Of a DNA stretch of 64,000 nucleotides, positions 62,335-64,000 are shown piece after piece. The notes beneath the pieces were generated by a model. It searched no databases. It was not told the DNA's origin and saw only the letters and a list, made by a program, of their open reading frames with translations. Every line of letters starts with the position of its first letter. Within the stretch, counting starts at the first letter, position 1. Source of the stretch: Desulfoluna limicola (lineage in GTDB: Bacteria; Desulfobacterota; Desulfobacteria; Desulfobacterales; Desulfolunaceae); assembly GCF_021654575.1 (NCBI RefSeq), contig NZ_AP024488.1, forward strand, positions 2,875,501 to 2,939,500, in the 5' to 3' direction. The position numbers and the translations under genes were made by a program.

Positions 62335-62979
62335 ATGGCGATCAAGATAGTCCTGGCAGACGACCACAACATCATCAGGGAAGGCCTTGCCGCCCTTCTT
62401 TCCAATCACCCCGACATGGAGGTGATGGCCCAGGCGAACAACGGTCGGGATGCCGTCAAATACGCTCTCCAGCTCAAGCCTGATATCGTGGTCATGGACA
62501 TCAGCATGCCGGACTTGAACGGCATCGACGCCACCCGGATGATCAAGGCGGAGAACCCCAAAATAAACGTCATTGCCCTGTCTGTGCACACCGGCAGGCG
62601 CTTCGTCACCGGCATGATAAAGGCAGGGGTCTCCGGCTACATGCTGAAGCACTGTGCCATTGAAGAGCTTCTTGAGGCCATCACCCTGGTTTACAAAAAC
62701 AAGTCCTACTTAAGCCCCGATATCGCCGCCACCGTGATGACCGACTACGCGAACAACTTCGCCACAGATGACGAGCCCACCCCTTTAAGCCTCCGTGAAA
62801 GGGAAGTGCTCCAACTGGTGGCCGAAGGGATGACATCGGAGCAGATCGCCGGTCGACTTAACGTCACCGCCAAAACCGTCTCTGCCCACCGGCAGCAGGT
62901 GATGAAAAAACTGAACATCGGCAGCATCGCCGAGCTGACCAAATATGCCATTCGCGAAGGCATCGTGGCTTTGGAGTAA
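62335..62979 (+). CDS. NarL/FixJ-type response regulator
   Basis: The start MAIKIVLADDHNI at 62335 follows GGAGAG; the TTG at 62323 overlaps that site and is rejected. The 214-aa protein has a receiver with acidic pocket D9-D10, phospho-acceptor D55 (IVVMDISMPD) and a Ser/Thr-Lys region, and a LuxR HTH (about 145-205: LREREVLQLVAEGMTSEQIAGRLNVTAKTVSAHRQQVMKKL). It is the likely output partner of the hybrid histidine kinase upstream, though 406 bases separate them. Confidence 0.92.
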   Translation: MAIKIVLADDHNIIREGLAALLSNHPDMEVMAQANNGRDAVKYALQLKPDIVVMDISMPDLNGIDATRMIKAENPKINVIALSVHTGRRFVTGMIKAGVSGYMLKHCAIEELLEAITLVYKNKSYLSPDIAATVMTDYANNFATDDEPTPLSLREREVLQLVAEGMTSEQIAGRLNVTAKTVSAHRQQVMKKLNIGSIAELTKYAIREGIVALE

Positions 62980-63073
62980 GGGCTGCAGCCCTTTTTACTT
63001 TCATCTTCCGCCACGCAAAGCACTACCGGGACAAGGGAGCCCATGGACTCCGTATCCCCAAGCATCTCTTTAG

Positions 63074-63126
63074 CGCGGCTCCCCACAACGTTCCGGGGGG
63101 GAACCGGGGAGTCGCGTTATTTTTCT
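63074..63126 (+). terminator. Rho-independent terminator after the response regulator
   Basis: CGCGGCTCCCC (63074-63084) pairs with GGGGAGTCGCG (63106-63116) with one G-T wobble, enclosing a second small stem GTTCC/GGAAC. TTATTTTTC follows. A further 9-bp hairpin (CCTGAATGC/GCATTCAGG) sits at about 63185-63210. The remaining leader to 63386 shows nothing else. Confidence 0.75.
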
Positions 63127-63386
63127 CAACGCCACATTCAATGGCACCCTCATAAATAAATCATCAGGCTTACATCATGGATGTCCTGAATGCATGCGTT
63201 CGCATTCAGGGAGAAGCCACACCTGCGCCCTGCAACTGCAGGTACCGGCAACGCGGGTTCACACGCAACGATTCCTTGTCATGAAAGCCACTTCCCCCCA
63301 CGTCCTTAAAAAATAACAGGTCTGAATAACCATAATATAAACAACTGTGGGCACGAGATATTCACCACCTACTGAAGGAGAGCATC

Positions 63387-64000
63387 ATGAACATGAAAAT
63401 CAGTTTATTGAGTATGATTGCCGCTACGCTTCTTGCTGCGGGCTGTAGCGGAGGCGGGAGCGGCGGGTCAACGCCTGACCCAACGCCCGCTCAGGTCCCT
63501 GAAAGCGTCAGTGGGGTTGTTGCTGACGGTTATCTTGTCGGGGCAAAGGTGTTTTCCGACCGCAATGGAAACAAGAAGTGGGATGATGGTGAACCCTTCA
63601 CAAAAACCATTGATGGTGGAACATATAAATTGGAGGGGGAAAACCTGGACAAATACCCCCTTGTTGTTGAGGTGACTGCAACCGTTATTGATGAAGACAC
63701 TGGTGAGGCCGTCGGCAAACCCTATGTTTTATCGGCTCCCATCGGCAAACCAGAATTTATCAGCCCTATTACAACGCTTGTTCAAGCCCGCGTTGAAAAA
63801 GACGGATTGACGATTGATGACGCTGAAGCCGCCATTCAAAACCAGTTGGGCACCAGCGCCGATCTTTTTTCAGATTATATTGAGACAGGTGGGACGCCTT
63901 CTGAGGACCAGAAAAACCTCCGTAAAGTCGCGCAGGTTGTGGCAAACGCCTTTGGAGAATTTCAGGCTCAGATTGAAACCAAAGTCAATGAGACGGACGG
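63387..64000 (+). CDS. lipoprotein, partial (runs off the window end)
   Basis: The start at 63387 has a GAAGGAGAGCATC leader. The reading frame is open to the window edge (204 codons seen). The signal peptide ends in a lipobox (LLAAGC), followed by a Gly/Ser linker and a Pro/Thr stretch. The mature part starts with an SdrD_B-like strand pair, VSGVVADGYLVGAKVFSDRN, with the calcium-binding-style DRNGNKKWDDGE. Later it reads SAPIGKPEFISPITTLVQARV and a helical DDAEAAIQNQLG segment, as in surface lipoproteins of Deltaproteobacteria. The C-terminus is not visible. Confidence 0.8.
   Translation, partial: MNMKISLLSMIAATLLAAGCSGGGSGGSTPDPTPAQVPESVSGVVADGYLVGAKVFSDRNGNKKWDDGEPFTKTIDGGTYKLEGENLDKYPLVVEVTATVIDEDTGEAVGKPYVLSAPIGKPEFISPITTLVQARVEKDGLTIDDAEAAIQNQLGTSADLFSDYIETGGTPSEDQKNLRKVAQVVANAFGEFQAQIETKVNETD

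Noticed and set aside
1-64000. CRISPR arrays, rRNA or tRNA genes
   Set aside because: The repeats here are dispersed and non-identical without regular spacers. No cloverleaf or rRNA sequence was recognised by eye; a tRNAscan or Infernal run would be needed to exclude them firmly.

Overview
The window reads as a chromosomal segment of a Gram-negative strict anaerobe. My best guess is a Desulfobacterota (sulfate-reducer type) genome. This rests on the outer-membrane inventory (porin, Omp85/TamB, autotransporter, TolC), a large set of oxygen-sensitive 2-hydroxyacyl-CoA dehydratase/benzoyl-CoA-reductase-type enzymes, a CooC-type ATPase and an acetyl-CoA-synthase domain. It is inference; no rRNA or other taxonomic marker is present.

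Layout. 1-3.9 kb: end of an unknown gene, a hypothetical protein, and a minus-strand RimK operon (retropepsin-like protease, glutamate ligase, M14-like deacylase). 4.4-9.1 kb: a matrixin-type protease fused to a beta-helix autotransporter, and a secreted protein. 9.8-16.9 kb: HflX, iron alcohol dehydrogenase, LpxL-type acyltransferase, a HEPN-like protein and an aminotransferase. 17.1-25.1 kb: porin, small GGQ release-factor-like protein, patatin phospholipase, DMT permease, DbpA helicase and an outer-membrane protein. 25.6-32.9 kb: TamB and a seven-POTRA Omp85 protein. 33.0-43.0 kb: an eight-gene minus-strand cluster, described below, with a divergent GntR regulator at 43.4 kb. 44-46 kb: a frameshifted GNAT, LOG-family and MarR genes. 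46.4-53.2 kb: TetR plus a complete RND efflux system. 54.7-56.8 kb: two lipoproteins. 57.1-63 kb: a giant pseudokinase/AAA/GAF/histidine kinase with its NarL-type response regulator. A lipoprotein runs off the right end.

The most interesting system is at 33.0-42.6 kb. Two HgdB/BcrC-type subunits and two BadF/HgdC-type activases lie in an order and size series like class I benzoyl-CoA reductase (N-O-P-Q). They travel with a free-standing homologue of the middle domain of acetyl-CoA synthase (no A-cluster domain), a CooC-type nickel ATPase with a C-x-C motif, an all-helical protein I do not recognise, and a GMC oxidoreductase with a clustered-cysteine motif. No CODH, no complete ACS and no aromatic-degradation genes are in the window. 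The cluster therefore looks like an undescribed ATP-driven low-potential reductase that may need nickel or another metal centre.

A second feature of the whole window is its intergenic DNA. About 20 copies of a modular repeat bounded by GCCTCCGGCGG inverted ends sit between genes, often inside operons. They carry long hairpins whose stems differ between copies but remain self-complementary. A separate ~104-bp element with GTTAACCCGGC ends occurs four times. No tRNA, rRNA, CRISPR array or intact insertion sequence was seen.
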